Positions 16,287-29,751 are shown, counted from the stretch's first letter. The stretch is DNA of 64,000 nucleotides from Collimonas arenae (GCF_000786695.1 NZ_CP009962.1:620001-684000); one strand, 5' to 3'. The notes: generated by a model from the letters alone, not told the origin. Translations and numbers: made by a program.

Positions 16287-17780
16287 ATGTTCCCCACTGA
16301 GCAATTCACCGATCCCCACGCAGCCGTCGAGCGCGTGCGCGAGATTTACGAGCACAACACTGCCTTGCTGCGCGAAGCCTTCAAGCGATTTTCGAATGGC
16401 GAGGTGATGCCGGACCGGGTCCGCGCCTGCTATCCGTTTGTGCGCGTCACCACCGAATTCAACACCCGTGCCGATACCCGTCATTCGTTCGGATTCGTCT
16501 CCGGTCCCGGCGTCTATGAAACCACATTGACGCGTCCTTCGCTCTACACCAATTACCTGGTCAGCCAGTTCAAGCTGCTGCGCGACAATCATGACGTGCC
16601 GTTGGAAATCGGCGTCAGCGAAATGCCTATTCCAGTGCACTTTGCCTTCCCCGAAGGAATCCATGTCGAAGGCACGCTGGACCCCGACCATCTGCGCACG
16701 TTGCCGGATGTATTCGATCTGCCGAACCTGGCGACCATGGACGACCGCATCGTCAACGGCACGTTTGAAGAATTTCCGGGGGATCCGCATCCGCTGGCTT
16801 TGTTTACCGCACCGCGCGTCGATTATTCGTTGCATCGGCTGAAGCATTACACGGCTACCTCGCCGGATCGTTTCCAGCGCTATGTGCTGTTCACCAATTA
16901 CGCTTTCTATATCGACGAATTCATCCGCATGGGGCGTGAACTGATGCAAGCCACCAGCGATCCGGAGCAGCGCGCCTACCGCCAGCAATACTCGGCGTTT
17001 GTCGAGCCAGGGGATCTCACGACCTGGAACGCCAATCTGGATGACCTGCCGTCCGGCCGTTCTTTGACCGGCGTGGCGCCATCCCGCCAGCCGCAAATGC
17101 CGGCATATCATTTGCAGCGCGAAGACGGTTCCGGCATCACGCTGATCAATATCGGAGTAGGGCCGTCGAATGCAAAAACCATCACTGATCACGTAGCGGT
17201 ATTGCGTCCGCACGGCTGGATCATGCTGGGGCATTGCGCCGGTTTGTCGACTTCGCAGCGGATGGGCGATTATGTCCTGGCACATGCCTATGTACGCGAT
17301 GACCATGTGCTGGATGACGATCTGCCATTATGGGTGCCTGTACCGGCGCTGGCTGAGGTACAACTCGCTTTGCAAGACGCGGTGGCGGCCATCACACAGC
17401 TGGAAGGCTATGAGCTGAAACGCATCATGCGTACCGGCACCGTCGCCTCGATCGACGACCGTAACTGGGAGTTGCGCGATCATCGCAAACCGTTACTGCG
17501 CTTTAACCAGAGCCGGGCAATTGCGCTGGATATGGAAAGCGCGACTGTCGCCGCCAACGGCTTCCGTTTCCGCGTTCCTTACGGCACCTTGCTGTGTGTG
17601 TCGGACAAACCGCTGCACGGCGAAATCAAATTGCCGGGCATGGCTAACCGGTTTTACGAGCAACGCGTCAACCAGCATTTGAAGATCGGTATCAAGGCGC
17701 TGGAATTGCTGCGCAATCAGGGTGTGGAACAACTGCACAGCCGCAAGCTGCGCAGCTTCAGCGAACCGGCGTTCCGTTAA
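16287..17780 (+). CDS. amn: AMP nucleosidase
   Basis: A 497-residue enzyme that hydrolyses AMP to adenine and ribose 5-phosphate, balancing adenylate pools. The N-terminal AMP-nucleosidase-specific domain (about 1-165) includes YPFVRVTTEF and GVYETTLTRP. The C-terminal nucleoside-phosphorylase-like domain holds LDMESATVAANGF with Glu417 and CVSDKPLHGE with the catalytic Asp440. The length is close to that of the E. coli enzyme (484). ACGGAGAG is well placed before ATG 16287. A small gene begins 8 bases after its stop and is probably cotranscribed. Confidence 0.93.
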   Translation: MFPTEQFTDPHAAVERVREIYEHNTALLREAFKRFSNGEVMPDRVRACYPFVRVTTEFNTRADTRHSFGFVSGPGVYETTLTRPSLYTNYLVSQFKLLRDNHDVPLEIGVSEMPIPVHFAFPEGIHVEGTLDPDHLRTLPDVFDLPNLATMDDRIVNGTFEEFPGDPHPLALFTAPRVDYSLHRLKHYTATSPDRFQRYVLFTNYAFYIDEFIRMGRELMQATSDPEQRAYRQQYSAFVEPGDLTTWNANLDDLPSGRSLTGVAPSRQPQMPAYHLQREDGSGITLINIGVGPSNAKTITDHVAVLRPHGWIMLGHCAGLSTSQRMGDYVLAHAYVRDDHVLDDDLPLWVPVPALAEVQLALQDAVAAITQLEGYELKRIMRTGTVASIDDRNWELRDHRKPLLRFNQSRAIALDMESATVAANGFRFRVPYGTLLCVSDKPLHGEIKLPGMANRFYEQRVNQHLKIGIKALELLRNQGVEQLHSRKLRSFSEPAFR

Positions 17781-17787
17781 TCCCGGC

Positions 17788-18018
17788 ATGTCTACAGCGA
17801 TCAAGCACCGGCGTATCAATATCGTCACCTTGACGGTGGGCGAAGCGATTCCGGAGCACTGCGGCAACGGTGACATCGCCCTGGTCCAGGACGATGCCGG
17901 ATGGTGGGTGCATTTTGTCGATGAGGATGGCGCGATCGACGGTTACGATGCGCCATTTCCTTCGTATAACAAGGCGCTGTGGACCGCCAAGGCGGCGGCA
18001 GAATTCGCCGCAGAGTGA
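17788..18018 (+). CDS. Small hypothetical protein downstream of amn
   Basis: A 76-residue soluble protein without signal peptide or membrane segment. It begins 8 bases after amn and ends 2 bases before the stop of the convergent MFS gene. The composition is acidic and aromatic in the middle (DDAGWWVHFVDEDG) with a C-terminal helix (NKALWTAKAAAEFAAE). I do not recognise the family. The tight spacing to amn suggests cotranscription, and the reading frame fills the gap exactly, supporting a real gene. Confidence 0.65.
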   Translation: MSTAIKHRRINIVTLTVGEAIPEHCGNGDIALVQDDAGWWVHFVDEDGAIDGYDAPFPSYNKALWTAKAAAEFAAE

Positions 18019-18020
18019 GT

Positions 18021-19202
18021 TCAGGCGCGTTGTTTGCGGTCCTGTCGATACACCATGCTCAATAGGCAGGCGCCAGCCAGCAGCGCGAATGCTGCCACGC
18101 ATAACGACGAGGTGAAATTGCCGCTGCCACGGACCAGGCGAGTCGCCAGTGGCGGCCCGATAATCTGGCCTATGCCGTAGGTCGCCGTCAACAATCCCAT
18201 CAGGCTGCGCGCGTGATCGCCACGCAGGCGGCGAGCGTCGCGCATCGCAAACAAGGTGATCGCGGTGAACGGCATTCCCAGCAGGATGCTGCCGAGCGCA
18301 AAGCCGGCCACGCTGGGTGACGCCACACTGAGCAATACGCCGCCTGCCTGCACCAGGTAACAGGCAGCCAGCAGCAAGCGATTATCCCAGTGTATCGGCA
18401 GCTTGGTCGCCAGCCACGCGCCGGCGGCAACGCAGATACCGAACAGGGGCCAGAACAAATCCGGCCAGCTGGAGCCCGGCAAGGCCTGGCGTGCAATCAC
18501 CGGCAAGAAAGTCGCCGTGATGATGTAGCCGAATCCGGCCAAGGCGTAAGCGACGGTCAGCCCGCGCGCCTGCCGCGCGATTTGTGCTGGCGGCAGCGCA
18601 TGCGAGGCTGGTGCATGCGGAGGTAATACGGCTGACGAGCCGGTAAAAGTACGCCAGGATATCGCCGCCAATATCAGCGCCAGCAGCGCGTAGGTCAACC
18701 ACCCATACGAAGCTCTCCAGCCATGTGACACCATCGCGCTGGTCGCCAGCCCGGTCAGCAAGATACCGATGCCAGGGCCGCAATAAATGATGCCGCCTAG
18801 CGCGTGTGCGTGGAGTTGAGTCAGACGCTGCAAGCACCAGCCGGAAGCGAAGACAAAAGTGCAGGCGCTGGCGATACCCGCCAGCGTGCGCAACGCCAGC
18901 CATACGACGGGCGACTGGAATATGCCCATCCCCAATGTCAGCAGCACGGTACTCGCAAGGCCGATCTTGATGAGGCCGGTAGCGCTGCCGCGCAATGCCA
19001 TGCACAACAGGGCGCCGATAAAGTAGCCGAGGTAATTTGCTGTTGCCAGCCAGCCGCCTGCGGTCAGATCGATCACGCCATCGTGCAGCATCATCGGCAG
19101 CAGCGGGGTGAAGGCGAAGCGGCCGATCCCCATCGCTACCGCCATGGCCAGCGCGCCTGCCAGCGCTACGCGCCACGCTTCCTGGCTGTGGTCGGTCTTC
19201 AT
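18021..19202 (-). CDS. MFS transporter, YbfB/YjiJ family
   Basis: A 393-residue major facilitator with 12 predicted helices. The N-terminal GIGRFAFTPLLPMM and GWLATANYLGYFIGAL segments are typical of the YbfB/YjiJ group, whose substrates are largely unknown. The start at 19202 gives a short cytoplasmic tail before helix 1; an upstream ATG at 19250 adds 16 residues without a ribosome site. It lies downstream of the nitronate monooxygenase on the same strand, 56 bases away, suggesting an operon controlled from the divergent LysR region. Confidence 0.87.
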   Translation of the reverse strand: MKTDHSQEAWRVALAGALAMAVAMGIGRFAFTPLLPMMLHDGVIDLTAGGWLATANYLGYFIGALLCMALRGSATGLIKIGLASTVLLTLGMGIFQSPVVWLALRTLAGIASACTFVFASGWCLQRLTQLHAHALGGIIYCGPGIGILLTGLATSAMVSHGWRASYGWLTYALLALILAAISWRTFTGSSAVLPPHAPASHALPPAQIARQARGLTVAYALAGFGYIITATFLPVIARQALPGSSWPDLFWPLFGICVAAGAWLATKLPIHWDNRLLLAACYLVQAGGVLLSVASPSVAGFALGSILLGMPFTAITLFAMRDARRLRGDHARSLMGLLTATYGIGQIIGPPLATRLVRGSGNFTSSLCVAAFALLAGACLLSMVYRQDRKQRA

Positions 19203-19258
19203 TGCGATGGTTGCCTTTATGTCTTGCCGGCAGTTATCTATATTGTGCATCGTCAGTT

Positions 19259-20362
19259 TTAGTAATTGATCGCGTGCGGTGCCTGTAATTCATCCGCCAG
19301 CGTTGCCACCAATTGTTCAGCCGGCATCGGCCGCGTCATCGCCACGCCTTGGCCGGCCCACAAGGACATAAATTCGGGGTGCTGCGCTTTGGCGGCAGTC
19401 TGGCGTATTTCAGCGCTCAGCGCATTCTGGATCGGATAAGCGGGGAAGACGCTTTCGTGCTGCCGCATTTGTTCCATGTAGGGATTGACGATGCCGCGGG
19501 CATAGCGGCCGGAAAAGCTGCGCGTCAGGCGCGTGCTGTCGTCGCGTGCGCTGGCCAGTTGTTCGCGCCAGGCGGGTGCTATGCCGGATTCAGGGCAAGC
19601 CAGGAAGGCAGTGCCCAGTTGTGCTGCTTGCGCACCCAGCAGCAAGGCAGCAGCAATGCCGCGGCCATCCATGATCCCGCCGGCAGCGATGATCGGCAGT
19701 TTTACCGCTGCCGCCACCTGCGGTATCAAGGTCATCAAGCCGACGCAGGATTGTTCGATGTCTCCCAGGAATGTAGCGCGGTGACCGCCAGCTTCCGCGC
19801 CCTGCAGGCAAACGAAATCCGCACCCGCCTGTTCCCAGGCCTTGGCTTCGGCAACCGTGGTCGCGGTGCCGATCACTTTGCAGCCTTTGGCCTGGAACTG
19901 GGCCACGGTGGCGGCATCGAGAATGCCGAAGGTGAAGCTGACTACCGGCGGGGCGGCTTCAAGCAGCGCGGCCAGTTGCTCTTGGAAATTCTCGCTGAAT
20001 TTCTGCGGCCTGCTTGCCGCTTCCAGGCCGAGTGAGGTCCGGAATGGTTGCAAGAGCACTTGCGCCGCGGCGATTTCCGCATCGTCAGGCTGGCTTTCTT
20101 CCAGGATAAATAAATTGACGTTGAACGGTCGCTTCGTCAATGTACGAATTTTCTTGACGGCTTCGATGATTGCAGTCGGCGAGAGCAGGGCGGCGGCAAA
20201 AGAGCCTAGTCCTCCTGCATTGCTGACCGCGGTGACCAGTTCGATTGGCGAACCGCCGTTCATGGGGCCTTGTACGATCGGATAGCGAATATCGAGCGCG
20301 GCGGCGAATGACGGTTGCGGTCCGCGTGCATTGGTATCGGAATGCGGGCTGGTATTGGACAT
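19259..20362 (-). CDS. Nitronate monooxygenase (NPD-type, FMN-dependent)
   Basis: A 367-residue TIM-barrel flavoprotein that oxidises alkyl nitronates such as propionate 3-nitronate. Motifs: YPIVQGPMNGG at the N-terminus, SNAGGLGSF, the NVNLFI strand, GAEAGGHRAT carrying the likely catalytic His, and AAGGIMDGRGIAAALLLGAQAAQLGTAFL for FMN phosphate binding (given as key residues GGI and GTAF). AGGAG lies 8 bases before the start. It is divergent from a LysR gene and upstream of an MFS gene, suggesting a small regulated detoxification module. Confidence 0.9.
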   Translation of the reverse strand: MSNTSPHSDTNARGPQPSFAAALDIRYPIVQGPMNGGSPIELVTAVSNAGGLGSFAAALLSPTAIIEAVKKIRTLTKRPFNVNLFILEESQPDDAEIAAAQVLLQPFRTSLGLEAASRPQKFSENFQEQLAALLEAAPPVVSFTFGILDAATVAQFQAKGCKVIGTATTVAEAKAWEQAGADFVCLQGAEAGGHRATFLGDIEQSCVGLMTLIPQVAAAVKLPIIAAGGIMDGRGIAAALLLGAQAAQLGTAFLACPESGIAPAWREQLASARDDSTRLTRSFSGRYARGIVNPYMEQMRQHESVFPAYPIQNALSAEIRQTAAKAQHPEFMSLWAGQGVAMTRPMPAEQLVATLADELQAPHAINY

Positions 20363-20445
20363 GCTGTAGCTCCTGGTGAGTTGCTGTCATGACATGGATG
20401 CGCTTAAATCGATGTTGCGCAGCAGGCGATAGTGTTCATCCTACC

Positions 20446-20475
20446 TTGACATATACATCCTGAAAAATGAATAAT
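20446..20475 (+). promoter_or_regulatory. Sigma-70-like promoter for the LysR gene
   Basis: TTGACA (20446-20451), 18-base spacer, AATAAT (20470-20475). It lies 34 bases before the LysR start. ATCCT and AGGAT form an inverted pair within the spacer region, and CATCT / AGATG (20489-20505) another just downstream, either of which could be a LysR site acting on both divergent genes. Confidence 0.45.
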
Positions 20476-20508
20476 TAGGATATTACCCATCTTAAAATGA
20501 GATGATTC

Positions 20509-21387
20509 ATGGATCTCTTGTCCCTGGAAATTTTCCGCACCGTAGTGCGCGAAGGCGGTATTACCCGCGCTGCGGCCCAATTGCATCGCGTTCAGTCGAA
20601 TGTCACGACCCGCATACGCCAGTTGGAAGTCTCATTGGGTGTCAGCCTGTTTTCCCGCGATCATAAACGCCTGGTGCTGACCCCAGCCGGCGAAACCCTG
20701 CTGGGATACGCCGAGCGCCTGTTGAATCTGGCCGGCGAAGCGCGCGAAGCGGTGCAGCCGGCGGTACCGCAAGGACGTTTGCGCATCGGTTCCATGGAAA
20801 GCACAGCCGCCAGCCGTTTACCGATTCCTTTAGCGCGCTTTCACCAGCAATGGCCGGCCGTGCTGCTGGAGCTAAGCACCGGCCCGACCCAGATGCTGAT
20901 CGACCGGGTTCGTGCATACACGCTCGATGCCGCATTGGTAGCCGGCCCGCTGGATGATCCCTCGTTGGTGGCGCTGCCCTTGTATACCGAAGAATTAGTG
21001 TTGCTAGCAGCGCGCAGCCACCCGCCGATAAGCAGCCCCGACGACCTTCAGACGCGTACCCTGGTTGCCTTCGAACACGGCTGCGCCTATCGCCGCCACG
21101 CTGAAAACTGGCTGGCTTCAGGCGGCATCCCCGGCCGTCGCCCTGATCGTATCCTCGAACTCGGCTCCTATCACGCCATGCTCGCATGCGTAGCCGCTGG
21201 CGCAGGCATCGCCCTGGCCCCTCGTTCCGTGCTCGAACTGCACAATTGCACCGAAAGCCTCGCCATCTACCCCATTGGCCCTGCAGGCAATGTCCCGACC
21301 TACCTGATCCGCCGGCATGATTACAGCTCCCCGGCTTTCGACGCTCTTAGCCAGATCCTCCAGGCTGAAGCAATAAGTCGGCTCTAA
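20509..21387 (+). CDS. LysR-family transcriptional regulator
   Basis: A 292-residue LysR regulator. The HTH is in residues 1-60 (IFRTVVREGGITRAAAQLHR, then SNVTTRIRQLE), followed by the linker helix and a periplasmic-binding-like effector domain (RLRIGSMESTAASRLP). It is divergent from the nitronate monooxygenase-MFS pair with a 146-base shared region, the classical arrangement for a LysR controlling its neighbour. The effector is unknown. The effector domain resembles the CynR/YwbI-like group only in general terms. Confidence 0.88.
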   Translation: MDLLSLEIFRTVVREGGITRAAAQLHRVQSNVTTRIRQLEVSLGVSLFSRDHKRLVLTPAGETLLGYAERLLNLAGEAREAVQPAVPQGRLRIGSMESTAASRLPIPLARFHQQWPAVLLELSTGPTQMLIDRVRAYTLDAALVAGPLDDPSLVALPLYTEELVLLAARSHPPISSPDDLQTRTLVAFEHGCAYRRHAENWLASGGIPGRRPDRILELGSYHAMLACVAAGAGIALAPRSVLELHNCTESLAIYPIGPAGNVPTYLIRRHDYSSPAFDALSQILQAEAISRL

Positions 21388-21393
21388 ATAAAT

Positions 21394-21414
21394 CGACTCT
21401 GACCCCAATTAATT
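21394..21414 (+). repeat. RAYT-associated repeat, copy 1
   Basis: GACTCTGACCCCAATTAATT, seven bases after the LysR stop. The core GACTCTGACCCC recurs at 24033-24053 (inverted) and 24905-24929, with a variant at 24858-24883, around the RAYT transposase gene. Confidence 0.7.
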
Positions 21415-21463
21415 GCCCTTTGCTCAAGTAAAAAAAATAAACAAGTATTTCTTGTTATTTTTA

Positions 21464-21484
21464 TATGAGAACGCTTATCATTCA
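21464..21484. promoter_or_regulatory. Putative Fur box upstream of siderophore receptor
   Basis: TATGAGAACGCTTATCATT and its reverse complement agree at 14 of 19 positions, and the 3' half TTATCATT matches the Fur consensus. It lies about 140 bases before the receptor start in an AT-rich region, as expected for iron-regulated TonB receptors. Confidence 0.5.
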
Positions 21485-21624
21485 TTATTATATGTATAAA
21501 TTGATAACTTTAACTGCCGCATTTGCCTAGTGCACTTGTACCGCGGCGCGTAGAGCACCCGATCTTTCAGGCTGGCTACAGGCCGTTCTAGTGCCTAATG
21601 GTTTTTCAGACAAAAGGATATGTA

Positions 21625-23793
21625 ATGAGCGTCATCTTCACATCTACCCCTCGATCAACCGATATCAACGAACGTGCTTCCGCGCAAGGGCGATGTGCAG
21701 CGGTCAGCATTGCTTTTAGTAGTCTGTTTGCGCCGGCCTTGGCCGCCACGGCCATTCCCGAGGCGGAGCTGGCGCCCATCAATGTCCGCAGCGAGCGCAA
21801 GGGGGCATATCAAGTGGACCGTTCTGCCTCCGACAAATTTACCGCGCCGCTGCTGGATACGCCCAAGACTGTCACAGTGATCAAACATGAGTTGATCGAT
21901 GAGCGCGGCGCGACCTCGCTGACCGAGGTGTTGCGGACAACGCCCGGGATTACGCTGGGCGCGGGGGAGGGCGGCACACCGATTGGTGACCGGCCTTTCG
22001 TCCGCGGTTACGACGCCAGCACCGACTTGATGATCGATGGCTTGCGTGACATCGGCCGTTTTTCGCACGAGGCGTTCAACATTGAACAGATCGAGATCGT
22101 CAAAGGTCCCGGCTCGGCTTACACCGGTCGCGGATCGACCGGCGGTAGTATCAACATGGTCAGCAAGGCACCAAAAGCAGAAAATTTCTATACCGGCAGC
22201 ATCACACTTGGCACCGATCAAACCCGGCGTCTGACTACCGATGCCAACTGGCTACTCGGCGATGACACCGCGCTGCGGCTGAACCTGATGGCGCACGATG
22301 CCGATGTCGCTGGCCGCGACGCGGCCAAAGTTAGCCGTTGGGGTGTGGCGCCATCGCTGACGCTCGGGCTGCACAGCGGGATCGAGGTGACGCTGAGCTA
22401 CTACGGTTTGCGCACTGATGACATTCCCGACCAAGGGTTGCCGTTTGACACAATCAATCGTACCGGCTTGCCGGTTCAGGTCGATCGCAAGAATTTTTAT
22501 GGTCTGAGCAGCCGCGACTACCGTCGCAACGCCGCCGATATTGGTACGCTGGATGTGTCGCACCAGATGGGTGACGGCAGCAAACTGCGCAACGTCACGC
22601 GCTACGGTAAAACCAGCAACGAGTACGTGTATTCACGGCCGACCCTGCAGGACGATCCCAAGAAGCGCAACTATGGCATGGTGACCCGGCGCGGCCTGGG
22701 CAACAAGCTGGAAAATAGCAGCCTGATCAATCAAACCGAATTGACCGGCAAGTTGCGCACCGCCGGCCTTGAGCATAGCTATGCCGCCGGGGTGGAGCTG
22801 AGCCGCGAACGGACTTACAACAGTCGTTTCATTATCAGCAATGACGCGCCGGTTGCTGACTTGTACCATCCGGACTTCGGACAAGCCTTCACCGGCACCA
22901 TCGACAGGAGCGCGCCGGCGGGCCTGACCAAGCACGATAACCGCGCCGTCTATATGTTCGATACGATCGCGCTTACGCCGCAATGGGACCTTAACGGCGG
23001 CTTACGCTATGACCGCTATGAGGTCTCAAGCAGCGCCGGAAAACGCGGCAGTTGGGGCTTCTGGAACTATCAGGCTGGCATCGTTTTCAAGCCGCAGCCA
23101 AATGCCAGCATTTATGCATCTTATGGCACCTCATCCAATCCATCGGGTGAAGCAGAAGGACAGATTGGTGGCGCAGATGGTGTCGCCGGCGGCGGCCTGC
23201 GCGACGTTGCGCCGGAATCGAACCGCAGTATCGAAGTGGGCAGCAAATGGAATGTGCTGGATGAACAGCTGATGCTGACCGCCGCGGTATTCCGTACCGA
23301 AAAGGTTAATGGCCGGGCAGTTGATCCGACCAGCGGCCTGGTAGAGTTGATCGGCAACAGCCGGGTCGACGGCGTTGAATTGGGCGCAGCCGGTAACCTG
23401 ACGCCGGCCTGGACCTTGTTCGGCGGTTATACCTGGTTGCGTCCGATATTGCGTGCGGACGGCGCCGGTGGCAACAGCGGCAAACAACTCAAATATGTGG
23501 CCCCGCGCAGCTTCAGCGCATGGACCACATATAAACCGTCGACGCAGTTGACGGTCGGCGCCGGCGCCAGCTATATGTCGGAGCGTTTCGTCACCGACGA
23601 CAACACACGCCGCTTACCGTCTTACTGGCGCTACGATGCAATGGCCAGCTACAAGGTCAGCAAGCATCTCGATTTCCGGCTCAATATCCAGAACCTGAGC
23701 AATGCCACGATTTTTGACGGCTCACACGTCGGTGTGTTTGCCAATATTGCGCCTGGTCGCTCGGTTTTGCTGACGGCGAATTTCAAGTACTGA
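21625..23793 (+). CDS. TonB-dependent siderophore receptor (catecholate Fiu-like)
   Basis: A 722-residue outer-membrane receptor of the TIGR01783 siderophore type. Signal peptide ends near ALAATA; TonB-box region LAPINVRSER; plug with DTPKTVTVIKHELIDERG, RPFVRGYDASTDLMIDGLRD and EIVKGPGSAYTGRGSTGGSIN; then the barrel with WNVLDEQLMLTAAVFRTEK and the terminal TANFKY. The plug wording resembles catecholate receptors (Fiu, CatS). AAAGGA precedes ATG 21625. A Fur-like site upstream supports iron repression. No biosynthesis or ABC uptake genes are adjacent, so it may import a foreign siderophore. Confidence 0.91.
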   Translation: MSVIFTSTPRSTDINERASAQGRCAAVSIAFSSLFAPALAATAIPEAELAPINVRSERKGAYQVDRSASDKFTAPLLDTPKTVTVIKHELIDERGATSLTEVLRTTPGITLGAGEGGTPIGDRPFVRGYDASTDLMIDGLRDIGRFSHEAFNIEQIEIVKGPGSAYTGRGSTGGSINMVSKAPKAENFYTGSITLGTDQTRRLTTDANWLLGDDTALRLNLMAHDADVAGRDAAKVSRWGVAPSLTLGLHSGIEVTLSYYGLRTDDIPDQGLPFDTINRTGLPVQVDRKNFYGLSSRDYRRNAADIGTLDVSHQMGDGSKLRNVTRYGKTSNEYVYSRPTLQDDPKKRNYGMVTRRGLGNKLENSSLINQTELTGKLRTAGLEHSYAAGVELSRERTYNSRFIISNDAPVADLYHPDFGQAFTGTIDRSAPAGLTKHDNRAVYMFDTIALTPQWDLNGGLRYDRYEVSSSAGKRGSWGFWNYQAGIVFKPQPNASIYASYGTSSNPSGEAEGQIGGADGVAGGGLRDVAPESNRSIEVGSKWNVLDEQLMLTAAVFRTEKVNGRAVDPTSGLVELIGNSRVDGVELGAAGNLTPAWTLFGGYTWLRPILRADGAGGNSGKQLKYVAPRSFSAWTTYKPSTQLTVGAGASYMSERFVTDDNTRRLPSYWRYDAMASYKVSKHLDFRLNIQNLSNATIFDGSHVGVFANIAPGRSVLLTANFKY

Positions 23794-24032
23794 ATTTCGC
23801 AACACGATCAGCCCTCGTCTGACACACTCCATGCCGCTCAGGGTTCGGTGATCTGGATCGCCCGGACAGCAGATTTATACCGAGTATCGCGATAACGAGC
23901 GTGGCAGTTTAGCGGTTCTTCCTCAAGTCGTTTCTCGACTGGGTGTGTACGCATGCAACTCATCGCCGGGTTACACAGCGGGCTTCTGGCCTGATATCGT
24001 CGTTTCTCCATCGGCCCGCAGCAACACAAAAT
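23794..24032. other. Intergenic region before RAYT without recognised gene
   Basis: About 240 bases between the siderophore receptor and the first inverted repeat of the RAYT element. A minus-strand frame (23838-24083) of 81 residues runs through it and into the repeat, but has no ribosome site or recognised domain. The region may contain debris of a former insertion. Together with the repeat it makes a 302-base gap with no convincing gene. Confidence 0.4.
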
Positions 24033-24053
24033 AATTGGGGTCAGAGTCAATTT
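24033..24053 (-). repeat. RAYT-associated repeat, copy 2 (inverted)
   Basis: Read on the minus strand, AAATTGACTCTGACCCCAAT; it lies 43 bases before the RAYT start and faces copies 3 and 4 on the other side of the gene. Confidence 0.75.
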
Positions 24054-24095
24054 AATGGATAAAATAGAAGCTCCGCAATTCACTCTGTTTTCTCC

Positions 24096-24827
24096 ATGGC
24101 CCGCTTACCTCGACTCGTCATTCCCAACCAGCCACATCATTTGATTCAGCGGGGCGTTGATCGCCAGGCAATTTTCCGTGAAACCGAAGATTATGTGAAT
24201 TTTCTTGGACGCCTGCGCGATGCCGCCAGGCAGTTCAAGGTAGCCATCCATGCGTATGTGTTGATGACTAACCACATACATTTATTGGCGACGCCCAGCG
24301 ATGCCGAGGGCTTGGCCCGGATGATGCAGTGGGTGGGGCGTTACTACGTTCCCTATTTCAATCAGAAATATGGACGAGTCGGGACACTGTGGCAAGGACG
24401 CTACAAGGCGGTGGTGATTGATACGGAGCGGTATTTCATGTTGTGCAGCTGCTACATCGACCAGAATCCTGTGCGTGGAGGCATCACTTCGACTGCCGGG
24501 GAATACCCTTGGTCCAGCTATTTGCACCATGTTGGCGTCAAATCCGATCCGCTGGTGACAGACCATGCCCTGTATTGGGCTTTGGGTAACACGCCCTTTG
24601 ATCGCGAGGCTGCGTATAGGGAAATGTCTGAGCAAGCGCTTACATCAGCTCAGGCGTCGCAACTGATGGAAGCCACCAATAAAGGCTGGCCGCTAGGCTC
24701 GGATAAATTCAAGGCTGGTCTGGAAAAACAGGGTAATCTCAGAGTGCGACCGGCCAGACGTGGGCGGCCATTCAAACAGCTGCCGGATCCCGCGGAGGAA
24801 GCTGTCGAGCCCGTCGTCAAAAAATAA
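24096..24827 (+). CDS. REP-associated tyrosine transposase (RAYT, Y1 HUH family)
   Basis: A 243-residue IS200/IS605-like single-strand nuclease of the TnpA-REP group, which nicks and moves REP-type palindromes. The N-terminus MARLPRLVIP..PHHLIQRG is standard for the family. The metal-binding HxH is His60/His62 in MTNHIHLL, WQGRYKAVVI follows, and the catalytic Tyr is probably Tyr120 in SCYIDQNPVRGG. The basic C-terminal tail (RPARRGRPFKQ) is the usual REP-binding region. The frame is intact with all catalytic residues, so the enzyme could be active. Confidence 0.93.
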   Translation: MARLPRLVIPNQPHHLIQRGVDRQAIFRETEDYVNFLGRLRDAARQFKVAIHAYVLMTNHIHLLATPSDAEGLARMMQWVGRYYVPYFNQKYGRVGTLWQGRYKAVVIDTERYFMLCSCYIDQNPVRGGITSTAGEYPWSSYLHHVGVKSDPLVTDHALYWALGNTPFDREAAYREMSEQALTSAQASQLMEATNKGWPLGSDKFKAGLEKQGNLRVRPARRGRPFKQLPDPAEEAVEPVVKK

Positions 24828-24857
24828 GAAAAATATCAAATAAATATCGTGTGCACT

Positions 24858-24883
24858 AAATTGACTCTGTCCCTATTTAATTT
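24858..24883 (+). repeat. RAYT-associated repeat, copy 3 (variant)
   Basis: AAATTGACTCTGTCCCTATT and following AT-rich bases. It differs from the main core by T for A and T for C, and lies 31 bases after the RAYT stop. Confidence 0.65.
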
Positions 24884-24904
24884 TGGTGCAAAAATAAGCA
24901 GAAT

Positions 24905-24929
24905 TAATTTGACTCTGACCCCATTTATT
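24905..24929 (+). repeat. RAYT-associated repeat, copy 4
   Basis: AATTTGACTCTGACCCCATT followed by TATT. It ends 5 bases before the likely -35 box of the gltB promoter, so the element edge touches core regulatory DNA. Confidence 0.7.
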
Positions 24930-24933
24930 GTGA

Positions 24934-24962
24934 TTGAAGTCTGAAACCGTCTGCACTATTCT
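24934..24962 (+). promoter_or_regulatory. Likely gltB promoter
   Basis: TTGAAG (24934-24939), 17-base spacer, TATTCT (24957-24962), 35 bases before the gltB ATG. Each hexamer matches the sigma-70 consensus at 4 of 6 positions. Confidence 0.4.
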
Positions 24963-24997
24963 TAATATCCTTACTCTCAAAGTGGTGGAGCAACGTT

Positions 24998-29686
<4,689 letters not shown>

Positions 29687-29751
29687 TCAACAGATTGCGC
29701 CAGGTTGGACGCGACTTAATACACGCAGCTTAAGCCAAGTAACGATAAGGA

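Larger units (their letters stand above)
24033..24929 (+). mobile_element. RAYT element bounded by inverted short repeats
   Basis: The transposase gene lies between an inverted copy (24033-24053) and two direct copies (24858-24883 and 24905-24929) of the GACTCTGACCCC repeat. Such terminal repeats around a single-copy HUH transposase are the hallmark of RAYT/TnpA-REP loci. Exact element ends are not defined, since these elements lack target duplications. Confidence 0.65.

Noticed and set aside
23838..24083. 81-codon minus-strand frame before the RAYT gene
   Set aside because: No ribosome site and it begins within the repeat; kept only as an anonymous region.
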